Shown in pieces: positions 1 through 6,122 of a stretch of 11,328 nucleotides of DNA. Every line of letters starts with the position of its first letter. Within the stretch, counting starts at the first letter, position 1. The translations under genes and the position numbers were made by a program. The DNA is from Candidatus Fermentithermobacillaceae bacterium UBA3951 (lineage in GTDB: Bacteria > Bacillota > Sulfobacillia > Fermentithermobacillales > Fermentithermobacillaceae). The notes beneath the pieces are model-generated. The model saw only the letters and a program-made list of their open reading frames with translations. It had not been told where the DNA came from and ran no database searches. The stretch is from contig DGDN01000114.1 of NCBI GenBank assembly GCA_002385465.1, positions 1-11,328 on the forward strand, in the 5' to 3' direction.

Positions 1-962
1 GGCACTCCGTAGAAAGACCTGTTGAACGATACGAAGCCGTCCGTGCTCACTTTACGTGTCTCACTGAGGTAACGGATCAGGGTTTCTGGGCGGGGAAGTG
101 GGTTCAGTTTTTCGTCCTTGAACCGGTCAACCGGCCTTTCGTTGGTTGTGCCGTGAATTCTCCGACCGACTTCAGCGCACCAGGTTAGCGCCTGGTTGTT
201 TAGGTCGAAAAGGTCCCTAAACCGCCTTTCGGGCCAGAAATTCCTCTTCACGTACTTGACCCCCGACTCCACCTTGCCTTTTGTCTGAGCCCTGTAGGCG
301 CGGCAGAGAACCGGAATGAAGCCGAACGTCAAGGCGAAGTCCAGAAACCGCGGGTTCCAGATGGGGTTCTTTTGGCTGTCCACGTCCAGGACCACTGCCT
401 TCATCCTGTCAAAAAGCACTTTCTCCGGAATCCCACCGAAATGCTCGAACCCGTGGACCAGGCACTTGATGAGAGACTTGGTGTCGCTCCTGGTGGTGAA
501 CTCCACGTACATCTCTCGCGAGTAACTAAGAGTGAGAGCCAGGAAGTACAGTTTCTTCTTCCGCCCGTTCTCTATGTAGTTCACCTGGCCCCAGTCGGCC
601 TGGGCTTGTTCACCCGGCTTGGTTTCGTACCTCATCACGGCCTCAGGTTGTCTTCGGACACGGAACGGCTGCACGAAGTCCTTCAGAATGGTGATGCCTC
701 CCGAGTACCCCAGCTTCTCAATCTCCCGCTTAATCACAACGCAGTTCCAGACGCCTTTGTTGATGAGTTCCAGTACTTTCTCCTTGTAAGGATCCAGAAT
801 TGACGGCCTGCGGGGCGCAGGCTTTCTCTCCGGCACCTCTCTTGCCCGCAGATACTTCCTGACCGTATTCCTCGAAAAACCCAGTTCACGAGATATTTCC
901 TTTATCCCCTTGCCTTCGCCGTGCAGCTCAAATATGCTCAAAACAGACCCTCCTCCCAGCAT
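1..962 (-). CDS. istA: IS21-family transposase IstA, 3' end cut by window edge
   Basis: This is the DDE transposase of an IS21-family element. Reading the minus strand from 962 gives 320 codons without a stop, running off the left edge. The N-terminus carries a helix-turn-helix (about residues 18-38, with GFSRNTVRKYLR). The catalytic core follows: D123 in QADWG, D185 in LFDRMKAVV and E232 in KGKVESG, so the DDE triad is complete. HGTTNERPVDRF near residue 270 is also typical of the family, whose members are usually about 400-520 residues, so the C-terminal third is missing. The ATG at 962 has GGAGAGG upstream. A TTG at 941 behind GGAGGAGG is an alternative start. The protein differs clearly from the other IstA in this window, so these are two distinct elements. 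The helper gene istB would lie outside the window. Confidence 0.93.
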   Translation of the reverse strand, partial: MLGGGSVLSIFELHGEGKGIKEISRELGFSRNTVRKYLRAREVPERKPAPRRPSILDPYKEKVLELINKGVWNCVVIKREIEKLGYSGGITILKDFVQPFRVRRQPEAVMRYETKPGEQAQADWGQVNYIENGRKKKLYFLALTLSYSREMYVEFTTRSDTKSLIKCLVHGFEHFGGIPEKVLFDRMKAVVLDVDSQKNPIWNPRFLDFALTFGFIPVLCRAYRAQTKGKVESGVKYVKRNFWPERRFRDLFDLNNQALTWCAEVGRRIHGTTNERPVDRFKDEKLNPLPRPETLIRYLSETRKVSTDGFVSFNRSFYGV

Positions 963-1011
963 TCAACACCTCTCCTTCGCATTCCAGTGCTCAGGAAAGG
1001 TTCTTGGGTGG

Positions 1012-1051
1012 GGGGTCAATTCCATTCCGGCGCTACGGGGTCAATTTACCA
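1012..1051. repeat. Terminal repeats of the left IS21-family element
   Basis: GGGGTCAATT occurs at 1012-1021 and again at 1037-1046, 25 bases apart, just upstream of istA. Spaced repeats at the ends are characteristic of IS21-family elements, where they serve as transposase binding sites. That role is inferred from the family. Confidence 0.75.
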
Positions 1052-1276
1052 CGAGGAGCTACCTCAACTCCCGTCATTGGTAAATTTAAGCGAGCCGCAA
1101 TGCCGATCATAAACTGGAGAGCGAGGATTGATTGAGAAGGTACAAGAGAAGGATTGGGCGAAAACAGGGGCTAGTGATTCAGACAAGCAACAACTGTCAA
1201 TCGACTTAGGCATAACTAATTGGGTTTTTCTTTCGAGTCAATCGGCAGGACATTTCACAGCACTGGAGGGATCAGA
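1052..1276. other. Gene-free stretch between the left IS21 end and the HTH fragment
   Basis: I see no recognisable gene, RNA or strong promoter here. Base composition is visibly more AT-rich than in the neighbouring operons. Short open frames exist (for example from a TTG at 1128), but they lack a convincing ribosome binding site and resemble nothing known to me. TGGTAAATT at 1078-1086 is the inverted copy of AATTTACCA at the IS end (1043-1051). The segment is probably the upstream region of the HTH gene, possibly with eroded flanking DNA. Confidence 0.5.
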
Positions 1277-1486
1277 ATGCCGGATGCCCTGGCTACACCC
1301 GAGGTACTGCAATGGGCGCGAGGGACAGCCCACTTGACAGTTGACGAAGTGGCTAGGAGGATGAACCTATCTCCCGATACAGTCAGGGCGTGGGAAGAGG
1401 GATCTGCTGTCCCTACCTATGCGCAGCTCGAAAGACTAGCCTATGAGGTATACCGTCGACCGCTACCTGTGTCGACGACCAGTTAA
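1277..1486 (+). pseudogene. XRE-type HTH regulator fragment, 3' end lost at IS21 insertion
   Basis: The fragment encodes 69 residues. The ATG at 1277 is preceded by GGAGGG with a 6-base gap. Residues about 18-55 form an XRE/Cro-type helix-turn-helix (LTVDEVARRMNLSPDTVRAW, then PTYAQLERLAYEVYRRPLPV). The opening ALATPEVLQWAR and the RRPLPV ending closely resemble the N-terminus of HTH proteins that continue into an ImmA/IrrE-type metallopeptidase domain, as in COG2856-like regulators of phage, ICE or toxin-antitoxin loci. Here the similarity stops at about residue 65. The last codon (AGT) and the TAA stop are supplied by the IS21 end beginning at 1481, so the predicted peptidase domain is absent. 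Alternatively it could be a small stand-alone DNA-binding protein, but the IS-supplied stop makes a remnant more likely. Confidence 0.72.
1477..1480 (+). repeat. Possible target-site duplication GACC, left copy
   Basis: GACC directly abuts the 13-bp terminal inverted repeat of the IS21-family element and is matched by GACC at 4054-4057. Four bases fits the family's 4-8 bp range. A chance match is possible (about 1 in 256 for a fixed boundary), and the two flanks belong to different genes. Confidence 0.5.
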
Positions 1487-1553
1487 TTCACCCACTTAAG
1501 GGGTGAAAAACGCCAAGAAATTCACCCACCCTCGCGCCAGATAATTCACCCAC
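1481..1553 (+). repeat. Left end of IS21-family element: three AATTCACCCAC repeats
   Basis: AATTCACCCAC occurs three times, at 1485-1495, 1519-1529 and 1543-1553, spaced 34 and 24 bases apart. The outer copy lies within the 13-bp terminal inverted repeat, and the inner copy within the 18-bp inner inverted repeat shared with the right end. In this family such arrays bind IstA; that role is inferred here. Confidence 0.88.
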
Positions 1554-1623
1554 TCCCTGGGACAGCGTGACGCGCACGAAGAAGACATCCTAGTACCTTG
1601 CTGCTTGTCGAGGAGGCGCTAGG

Positions 1624-3186
1624 ATGGCCCGGAGGGAGTTCGAAGTGCGCGATATTATCGAAATCTACATGCACTGGCAGGCAGGTGAAGGGATTAGGAG
1701 CATTGCCCGAAACCTTGGCCTTGACCGTAACACAGTGAGGAAGTACATCCGTCCAGCACTTGAGGCCGGCTTCAAGCCAGGCGAAACCAGGACCGAGGCT
1801 GAATGGGCCGAGTTCGTCCGGAAGACCTTCCCGCAAATAGCCGACCCGATGAAGCGCCACAAGGTGTTCGAAGAGATCGGCCAGCACCGCGACGCGATCA
1901 AGGAAGGCCTCAAGGAAAACAAGGTCAGCACGGTTTGGCAAAGGCTTCATGATGAGGCAGGGCTGGAGGGTAGCCTCACGAGTTTTCGACGCTACGTCAG
2001 GTCAATGATGCCGGAGGCCACTCTTGCCCGCGAGGTTACCGTTTGGAGACCGGAGGTGCCACCTGGAGAAGAGGGACAAGTGGATTTCGGATACCTCGGC
2101 AAGTGGACTGACCCGGTCACTGGAATGACTCACAGGGTCTGGGCTTTTGTGATGGTGATGGCGTTCAGCCGTCACATGTTTGTCAAACCCGTTTTCCGCA
2201 TGGATGCGAAGACGTGGGTTGAGAGCCACATCCTGGCCTTTGAGTTCTTCGGTGGGGTTCCGAGACGGGTTGTTTTGGACAACCTCAAGAGCGGGGTACT
2301 GAAGCCCAGCATCTACGATCCTGCTTTCAACAGAGACTATGCTCAGATGGCCTCCCACTACGGTGCACTTGTGGACCCTTGCCGACAGGGTCATCCCAAG
2401 GACAAACCTCGGGTGGAGAGACAGGTTCCATATGTTAGGGAGAGTCTCTGGCGTGGCAGGGAGTTCAGCAGTCCCTCTCACATGGAAAGCGAGGCGGTGA
2501 GGTGGTGTCTTTCCGTTGCGGGACTGAGGATACACGGGACCACAAGGCAGCGCCCCTTGGAGCAGTTTGAGAACGAGGAAAAGCCTAATCTAAAGGCATT
2601 GCCCGAGAAGAGATGGGAGTCGGCCTCATGGCAGACGGCCAAGGTCGGCATGGACTGTCATGCATCGGTCGGTGGGACCCTCTACTCGGTACCTTTCAAG
2701 TTCGCAGGCAGGACACTTGATGTGAGAGTCACAGACAAGACCATCCAGTTCTTTCTCGGCGAAGAATTGGTGAAGACCCATTCGAGGACAAAGGCCAGGC
2801 GGAAGACCGATGTTGAAGACTTACCCCCTGAGAAGATGGCCTTCTTCGCAAGGAACCCAGAGTGGTGTTTGGCCAGAGCTGCAGAGATTGGTCCTGCTGC
2901 GCTTGCCGCCGTGCACGAGGTCCTTTCGGTAAACACTCTCTACAACCTGAGGCAAGCCCAGGGACTGATCCGTCTTGCTGAGCGTTACGGTGCTCTTCGT
3001 GTCAACGCTGCGGCAGAGAGGGCCATTGGTTTTGGTGATCCCCGGTACACGACTGTGAAAAACATCCTGGAGAAAGGGCTGGAACGCTTGCCTTCTCCTG
3101 AGCTCGCAGAAGGAACGTCGGACGGCCTTGCCGGTAGTCTGCCGGCCTTCTTGCACGGGAATGCGGCTTTCGGCCAGGAGGAGTGA
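1624..3186 (+). CDS. istA: IS21-family transposase IstA
   Basis: This 520-residue DDE transposase carries out strand cleavage and transfer of the IS21 element. A helix-turn-helix lies at about residues 22-43 (GIRSIARNLGLDRNTVRKYIR). The RNase H-fold core carries D154 (GQVDFGYLG), D219 (VVLDNLKSGV) and E265 (DKPRVERQV), spaced as in IS21/IS408-type enzymes. HGTTRQRPLEQFE and a C-terminal beta-rich segment (VGGTLYSVPFKF) follow as expected. The ATG at 1624 has GAGGAGG upstream and full family length. istB starts 4 bases after the TGA, so the two are probably translationally linked. The truncated HTH gene reads in the same direction into the element and could supply some transcription. Confidence 0.96.
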   Translation: MARREFEVRDIIEIYMHWQAGEGIRSIARNLGLDRNTVRKYIRPALEAGFKPGETRTEAEWAEFVRKTFPQIADPMKRHKVFEEIGQHRDAIKEGLKENKVSTVWQRLHDEAGLEGSLTSFRRYVRSMMPEATLAREVTVWRPEVPPGEEGQVDFGYLGKWTDPVTGMTHRVWAFVMVMAFSRHMFVKPVFRMDAKTWVESHILAFEFFGGVPRRVVLDNLKSGVLKPSIYDPAFNRDYAQMASHYGALVDPCRQGHPKDKPRVERQVPYVRESLWRGREFSSPSHMESEAVRWCLSVAGLRIHGTTRQRPLEQFENEEKPNLKALPEKRWESASWQTAKVGMDCHASVGGTLYSVPFKFAGRTLDVRVTDKTIQFFLGEELVKTHSRTKARRKTDVEDLPPEKMAFFARNPEWCLARAAEIGPAALAAVHEVLSVNTLYNLRQAQGLIRLAERYGALRVNAAAERAIGFGDPRYTTVKNILEKGLERLPSPELAEGTSDGLAGSLPAFLHGNAAFGQEE

Positions 3187-3190
3187 GAAA

Positions 3191-3982
3191 ATGCAGACGC
3201 ATCAACTGGAACGTAAACTCAAGGCGCTAAAGCTGGGCGGAATGATGGACACGCTTGAACTCCGCCTCAATGAGGCTCAGAAGGAAAACCTCGGATACTT
3301 GGTGTTCCTTGAGATGCTGCTCGAAGATGAGAACAACCGCCGATCTCAAAAGGCACTTTCCTTACGATTGCGCAAGGCCCGTTTTGAGGAGAACAAGACA
3401 CTTGCCGACTTCGACTTGACTTACAACCCCAAGATCCCGGCTCCTCTCATCCGTGACCTTGCGACCTGCGGGTATCTTGACCGGAAGGAGTCAGTCCTCC
3501 TTTACGGGCCAGTGGGAGTTGGAAAGAGCCACATAGCCCAAGCCCTTGGCCATGCGGCATGCATGAAGGGTTACAGTGTCCTTTACACCAAGACAAACCG
3601 CCTGCTGCAAGACCTGGGCGGTGGCCACGCCGATGGTACCTTTGATGTTAGGTTGAGGAAGTACATACTGGTGGACCTCCTGATCGTGGATGACTTCGGC
3701 ATGAAGGAACTGTCTTCTCAGCAGGCAGAAGACCTGTACGAACTCATCTCCGAGCGTTACCGTGCAGGTTCAATGATCGTGGTGTCCAACAGGGCGCCTA
3801 AGGACTGGTACGCGCTCTTTCCGAACCCCGTGTACGCAGAAGGAGCCCTGGACCGATTGATCAACAGCTCTCACCAGGTTTTCATGCCAGGGAAAAGCTA
3901 CCGCCCCATGCACAGGCCGAACCACGACGCGGACTGCAATCCAGGCGAGAGGGCTACCCAAGGAGGTGAAACGGACTCATAA
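3191..3982 (+). CDS. istB: IS21-family helper ATPase IstB
   Basis: This 263-residue DnaA/DnaC-related AAA+ ATPase is the transposition helper that assembles on DNA and directs IstA to target sites. Walker A is GPVGVGKS (residues 106-113), Walker B is LLIVDD (163-168) and VSNR (198-201) sits at the sensor position. The N-terminal stretch of about 90 residues is the family's DNA/IstA-interacting region, and the end with ALDRLINSSHQVFMPGKSYRP is a hallmark of IstB. The ATG at 3191 is chosen over an upstream in-frame ATG at 3128 because GGAGGAG lies just before it, it follows the istA stop by 4 bases, and the protein then has the standard length. Confidence 0.96.
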   Translation: MQTHQLERKLKALKLGGMMDTLELRLNEAQKENLGYLVFLEMLLEDENNRRSQKALSLRLRKARFEENKTLADFDLTYNPKIPAPLIRDLATCGYLDRKESVLLYGPVGVGKSHIAQALGHAACMKGYSVLYTKTNRLLQDLGGGHADGTFDVRLRKYILVDLLIVDDFGMKELSSQQAEDLYELISERYRAGSMIVVSNRAPKDWYALFPNPVYAEGALDRLINSSHQVFMPGKSYRPMHRPNHDADCNPGERATQGGETDS

Positions 3983-4017
3983 TCTACGTTGAAAGCGTCT
4001 CGCTGCGTCACCAGGAC

Positions 4018-4053
4018 GGGTGAATTATCTGGCGCACCCCGGGTGAATTAACT
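4018..4053 (-). repeat. Right end of IS21-family element: two GGGTGAATT repeats
   Basis: GGGTGAATT occurs at 4018-4026 and 4041-4049, 23 bases apart, inverted relative to the left-end repeats. The inner copy is part of an 18-bp perfect match to the left end, and the outer copy is part of the 13-bp terminal inverted repeat. Confidence 0.88.
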
Positions 4054-4597
4054 GACCTTTGACAAGGATCTCATCTGAATAGGCGTTTCCGATCCCGTCC
4101 ACGACCTCCGGGTCAGTCAAGGCTCGCTTCAGTGTGCGGTTCTGCCGCCTGATGACATCCCCAAATTCCTCGGGGCCAGAGTTAAAGACATCGATGCCTC
4201 CCCGATCGAACGTCGAAAGCCCATCTTTGTCCCTTACGAGATGAAGTGAGGCGCGGCGTTTCGACGATGCTTCGGTTAGGACTAGGCTACCCTCTGGAAA
4301 GTCCATGGCCATGAGGTTCATCTTTCCCCTTAACGCCTGAGGCCTGGGGACTCGCCATTGGAGGCGTCCGGAAATCATGAGGTGGATGAGGGCGTAGCGC
4401 TCTTCCGAAAAGCCCAGCACAATGCGTTTTCCGATGCGAAATACTTCCTCGAGTTTTCGCCCCAAGAACTCTTCGGGACGGGGCTCTGCGGTCCGCAAGA
4501 CGAAAGGGCTGACCAGCCTGAACCCCTCAAGCGGCTGCCCCACTAGAAGCTCCTGAAGGCGCTCTATGTACACGGTGATGTCGGGGAGTTCGGGCAT
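4025..4597 (-). pseudogene. Formamidopyrimidine-DNA glycosylase-like gene, C-terminus lost at IS21 element
   Basis: The fragment encodes 190 residues of an Fpg/Nei-family base-excision repair glycosylase. The start is the ATG at 4597, giving MPELPDITVY: after Met removal, Pro is the expected catalytic nucleophile and Glu follows. AGAGG lies 8 bases upstream; a longer in-frame start at 4669 would bury this essential N-terminus. K57 in RIGKRIV matches the conserved catalytic lysine. HLMISGRL (72-79), TEASSKRRASLHLV and the H2TH segment LKRALTDPEVVDGIGNAYSDEIL (Asn171 in GIGNAY) follow. The last residues, from about 181, are encoded by the IS21 end, which supplies the TAA. Relatives are about 270 residues, so the second part of the H2TH region and any zinc-finger region are missing, and activity is unlikely. 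The PELPDI opening marks the Fpg-like subgroup, so substrate is uncertain and I give no symbol. Confidence 0.85.
4054..4057 (+). repeat. Possible target-site duplication GACC, right copy
   Basis: GACC directly follows the right terminal inverted repeat and pairs with GACC at 1477-1480. The caution about chance matching noted for the left copy applies. Confidence 0.5.
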
Positions 4598-4628
4598 GGC
4601 GCAAACCTCTTTTCGGGGGTTTGAAAAC

Positions 4629-4657
4629 AGCCTATCTTCCCCTCGACCGGTAGTCAA
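4629..4657 (-). promoter_or_regulatory. Putative sigma-A promoter for the glycosylase-like gene
   Basis: On the minus strand, TTGACT (4657-4652) and TAGGCT (4634-4629) are separated by 17 bases. The -35 box matches consensus at 5 of 6 positions and the -10 box only at 3 of 6. Predicted initiation near 4622 would give a leader of about 25 bases containing the ribosome binding site of the gene starting at 4597. Confidence 0.45.
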
Positions 4658-4834
4658 ACCCGGAGTCACGAGTCCAGGGTCATAATGTGTTTACTTCAGG
4701 TGATAACGGGGTTGGGTGCTGCATATTGTTGGAAGAACAAGGGACAAGGTCCTTGGCGGGCTGCCCGAGGGAGGGGGCAGGCAATACCTCCAAAACTGCG
4801 GCGGGCTGCCGGGACAAATGGGGAGGGGATCAAG
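4658..4834 (+). promoter_or_regulatory. Upstream/leader region of the liv operon
   Basis: This is the livK side of the spacer between divergent genes. I see no clear sigma-A promoter on the plus strand. The segment has a duplicated GGCGGGCTGCC (4755-4765 and 4800-4810), an odd palindrome CAAGGTCCTTG (4745-4755), and a possible stem CTGCCC (4761-4766) with GGGCAG (4775-4780). The second repeat (CTGCC at 4806-4810) could pair with GGCAG (4776-4780) instead, so the two folds exclude each other. The livK ribosome binding site GGGGAGGGG (4820-4828) follows. Regulatory function is inference; no known riboswitch or T-box signature is visible. Confidence 0.35.
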
Positions 4835-6028
4835 TTGAAGCGCCTGTTGGCGGCAGCTATGGTTCTGTGTCTACTTGGGTTCCAGTTATGCGGCTGTGGG
4901 GGTGGCACGAAGCCCGGCGACCAGGCGAAAGTGCCCGACGAACCTGGAGTTCCGGAGGTAATCAAGATAGGCCATGCGGTTGCCCTTACCGGTGACGCTT
5001 CTATCTGGGGTCAGTCAGAGAGCAACGCTCTCAAAATGTGGGCGAGGAAGGTCAACGAGCAAGGCGGCATCGACGGCAAGAAGATCGAGCTGGTGACGTA
5101 CGACACTAGGGCCGACTCGGTGGAAGCGGTTAACGTCGCCAAGAGGATGATTGAGCAGGACAAAGTTGTTGCCATCATAGGAGCCGCCCAAAGCGGCGTG
5201 ACCATTGCCATGACGGCTGTTACCGAACCTGCCAAAGTCCCTCTTATCGGTACCACAGCCACTAACCCTGAGGTTACGGTCAAAGACGGAGTTGTAAGGC
5301 CCCATACTTTCCGGGTGTGTTTCATAGACCCGTTCCAAGGCACTGTGGCCGCTCAATTTGCTTCAACTGAACTCGGCGCCAAGACTGCGGCGGTCCTCTA
5401 CGACGTCGGCTCTGACTACTCGTCCTGGCTTGCCCAGTACTTCATAGAGGCTTTTGAGAAGATGGGCGGCACCATAGTGGGGAAGGAAGCGTTCCGCACC
5501 GGAGAGCTGGATTACCGGGCAATGCTTGGGAAACTCAAAGAGGGAAACCCCGACGTGATCTTCATCCCCACCGCCCAAAAAGAAGCGGCCTTGGCCATGA
5601 AGCAGGCAAGAGACCTGGGGTACGAAGGTAAGTTCCTCGGAGGCGACAACTGGGGAAGCCCCGACATCATCGAACTTGGCGGCTCGGCGGTGGAGGGCGG
5701 GTATTTCGTGAACCTTGCTTCGTTGGAAGACCCGGATATCCAGGACTTCATAGCCGAGTATAGGGGCGAGTATGGAAGCGACCCGGTGCTGCCCAATCCC
5801 GTCATGGCCATTGATGCCCTCATAGTCTTGGTGGAGGCCATCAAGAAGGCCGGCTCGACAGATGGCGACGCCATCTGCAAGGCCATCGAGGAGATCAAAG
5901 ACCTACAGGCACTTACGGGCAAAATTACCTATGACCCCCAAACGCACAACCCGCTCAACAAGCCGGCCATCATCCAGCAGATCAAAGACGGCGAGTTCAT
6001 CTACGTCGAAAAGTACGTGACATCTTAG
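4835..6028 (+). CDS. livK: Branched-chain amino-acid ABC importer, substrate-binding lipoprotein
   Basis: This 397-residue type I periplasmic-binding protein (LivK/Leu-Ile-Val-binding family) should capture branched-chain amino acids or related substrates outside the membrane and deliver them to LivHM. The TTG start at 4835 follows GGGGAGGGG by 6 bases and yields a lipoprotein signal: positive KR, a hydrophobic stretch, then L18-C-G-C21 as lipobox. An in-frame ATG at 4685 would put 50 residues before the signal and is rejected. The mature part opens with VIKIGHAVALTGDASIWG and includes NEQGGIDGKKIELVTYD and VVAIIGAAQSG, which are family hallmarks. It is the first gene of a livKHMGF operon. 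The exact ligand cannot be read from sequence; relatives bind Leu/Ile/Val, other amino acids or short amides. Confidence 0.93.
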   Translation: MKRLLAAAMVLCLLGFQLCGCGGGTKPGDQAKVPDEPGVPEVIKIGHAVALTGDASIWGQSESNALKMWARKVNEQGGIDGKKIELVTYDTRADSVEAVNVAKRMIEQDKVVAIIGAAQSGVTIAMTAVTEPAKVPLIGTTATNPEVTVKDGVVRPHTFRVCFIDPFQGTVAAQFASTELGAKTAAVLYDVGSDYSSWLAQYFIEAFEKMGGTIVGKEAFRTGELDYRAMLGKLKEGNPDVIFIPTAQKEAALAMKQARDLGYEGKFLGGDNWGSPDIIELGGSAVEGGYFVNLASLEDPDIQDFIAEYRGEYGSDPVLPNPVMAIDALIVLVEAIKKAGSTDGDAICKAIEEIKDLQALTGKITYDPQTHNPLNKPAIIQQIKDGEFIYVEKYVTS

Positions 6029-6093
6029 TTTGAAAAGAGAGGTCCGGGCGCTTTTTGGGGCTTGGCGCTTTCGATTCAGGTGTAAGCCGATCG

Positions 6094-6111
6094 CTCTGGG
6101 ATGAGCCCGAG
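6094..6111 (+). promoter_or_regulatory. Small hairpin touching the livH ribosome binding site
   Basis: CTC-T-GGG (6094-6100), loop ATGAG and CCC-GAG (6106-6111) form a 6-bp stem with one bulged T. Its right arm covers the first three bases of GAGGGGGG, the livH Shine-Dalgarno sequence. It could temper livH translation relative to livK, which sits 94 bases upstream. The stem is short and this is speculative. Confidence 0.25.
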
Positions 6112-6122
6112 GGGGGACTGCC

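Larger units (their letters stand above)
1..1051 (-). mobile_element. IS21-family element, partial (one end only)
   Basis: The element comprises the istA fragment plus its upstream terminus. The outer boundary is placed at 1051, where the outward-facing sequence on the minus strand begins TGGTAAATTGACCCC, a typical IS21-family terminus. The other end and istB lie to the left of the window, so target duplication and completeness cannot be judged. The boundary is inferred from repeat position and the TG terminus and could be off by a few bases. Confidence 0.75.
1481..4053 (+). mobile_element. Complete IS21-family insertion sequence (about 2.57 kb)
   Basis: The element is bounded by a perfect 13-bp inverted repeat: AGTTAATTCACCC at 1481-1493, with its complement at 4041-4053. 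Inside, an 18-bp perfect inverted repeat (GCGCCAGATAATTCACCC at 1534-1551, complement at 4018-4035) and further AATTCACCC copies give the multi-repeat ends typical of IS21. It carries an intact istA and istB on the plus strand. Size is slightly above the usual 2.0-2.5 kb. Its ends supply the stop codons of both flanking truncated genes. All catalytic residues are present, so the element may be active. Confidence 0.93.

Noticed and set aside
372..803. 143-residue plus-strand open frame in the left part
   Set aside because: It is antisense to the istA fragment on the minus strand, which has the full DDE motif set; the plus-strand peptide resembles nothing.
1128..1337. 69-residue plus-strand frame starting at a TTG
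   Set aside because: No spaced ribosome binding site, no recognisable motif, and it overlaps the better supported HTH gene in another frame.
1481..1553. Repeated AATTCACCCAC considered as a CRISPR-like or iteron array
   Set aside because: Only three short copies, with inverted partners at the other IS end; fully explained as IS21 terminal repeats.
4685..4834. In-frame 50-residue N-terminal extension of livK
   Set aside because: It would place non-homologous sequence before a clear lipoprotein signal; the TTG at 4835 has a strong ribosome binding site.
4658..4834. T-box or amino-acid riboswitch upstream of livK
   Set aside because: No T-box antiterminator sequence or terminator T-run, and no known aptamer core could be recognised.
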